In this document: in pieces, positions 6,522 to 6,755 of the stretch | Layout: each line of letters opens with the position of its first letter | How positions within the stretch are numbered: the first letter of the stretch is position 1 | NCBI GenBank assembly: GCA_030591745.1 | Contig: JAUVAM010000213.1 | Span: 1-6,755, forward strand | Direction: 5' to 3' | DNA from: Deltaproteobacteria bacterium | GTDB lineage: Bacteria; Myxococcota; B64-G9 | DNA length: 6,755 nt | Notes under the pieces: model-generated | What the model saw: only the letters and a program-made list of their open reading frames with translations | What the model was told of the DNA's origin: nothing | The model's database searches: none | Position numbers and translations under genes: made by a program

Positions 6522-6755
6522 TCACTCTTTCATCTCGCGGGACCATACGGTCTTGCCACGTTTGTATACTTGATGGGTCATCGGTACGCCGAAGTGATAG
6601 ATCAAATTGCGGAAGTCTCGGGTGTTGAGGACCAGGAGGTCGGCCAGGCGGCCGGGGATCAGGCTGCCGATTTCATTGTCCAAGTCCAGGGCCGTTGCGG
6701 CCCAGCGGGTGGCGCCGAGCAGGGCTTCTCTGGGGTAGATGCCGTTGTAGAGGCA
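6522..6755 (-). CDS. hutI: Imidazolonepropionase, C-terminal 77 residues (truncated by window edge)
   Basis: The - strand is open from the window edge (6755) to TGA at 6524-6522. No start codon is in view, since the gene begins beyond the window. The visible part includes ALLGATRWAATALDL, EIGSLIPGRLADLLVLN, LIYHFGVPMTHQVYKRGK and a short tail WSREMKE. The GSLxPGxxADLLVL block is the closing beta-sandwich of the amidohydrolase superfamily. The YHFGV motif followed by VYKRGK is characteristic of imidazolonepropionase, which hydrolyses imidazolone-5-propionate to N-formimidoyl-L-glutamate in histidine degradation. Its metal-binding residues lie outside the window. Family length is about 400-420 aa. 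G+C is high (about 68% in one row), like the core operon and unlike the adjoining intergenic DNA. Another amidohydrolase is possible, but HutI fits best. Confidence 0.87.
   Translation of the reverse strand, partial: CLYNGIYPREALLGATRWAATALDLDNEIGSLIPGRLADLLVLNTRDFRNLIYHFGVPMTHQVYKRGKTVWSREMKE

Noticed and set aside
6443..6628. + strand open frame overlapping hutI
   Set aside because: It is antisense to the clearly conserved HutI C-terminus, so it is a shadow frame.

Overview
The window reads as an ordinary bacterial chromosome, moderately GC-rich (hand counts of single 60-base rows give about 60-65% G+C in the main genes). The order glmM-pdxJ-nnr-tsaE resembles gene neighbourhoods of Desulfobacterota, Myxococcota and other former Deltaproteobacteria. 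That lineage guess rests on gene order and protein style only and is weak.

Region 1 (1-5190, + strand) is a tightly packed housekeeping operon. It runs from the 3' part of glmM (phosphoglucosamine mutase), through pdxJ (pyridoxine 5'-phosphate synthase), nnr (bifunctional NAD(P)HX epimerase/dehydratase) and tsaE (tRNA t6A modification ATPase), to lpdA (dihydrolipoamide dehydrogenase). Gaps are 4 and 17 bases, and the nnr/tsaE and tsaE/lpdA pairs overlap by 32 and 4 bases. The shared theme is cofactors and core precursors: UDP-GlcNAc supply, PLP, NAD(P)H repair, tRNA modification, and NAD/FAD-dependent lipoamide chemistry. All catalytic motifs inspected are intact.

Region 2 (5191-5283) is a dense control region. 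A consensus -35 box overlaps the lpdA stop codon, a plausible -10 follows, and then a strong intrinsic terminator hairpin with a T-tract ends 12 bases before the next start codon.

Region 3 (5284-6521) is compositionally different: sample rows give about 48-53% G+C. It holds one convincing gene, a stand-alone NYN/LabA-like (PIN-fold) putative ribonuclease of 210 aa. About 600 bases without a recognisable gene follow. This stretch carries a possible 87-aa ORF on the - strand, several small inverted repeats and a perfect 18-bp palindrome. It looks like an accessory insertion or decayed mobile material between two core loci.

Region 4 (6522-6755, - strand) returns to high GC (about 68% in one row). 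It encodes the last 77 residues of imidazolonepropionase (HutI, histidine degradation), cut by the window edge.

No complete novel system is demonstrable. The best candidate for unusual biology is the NYN nuclease behind its promoter/terminator leader, together with its repeat-rich downstream flank.
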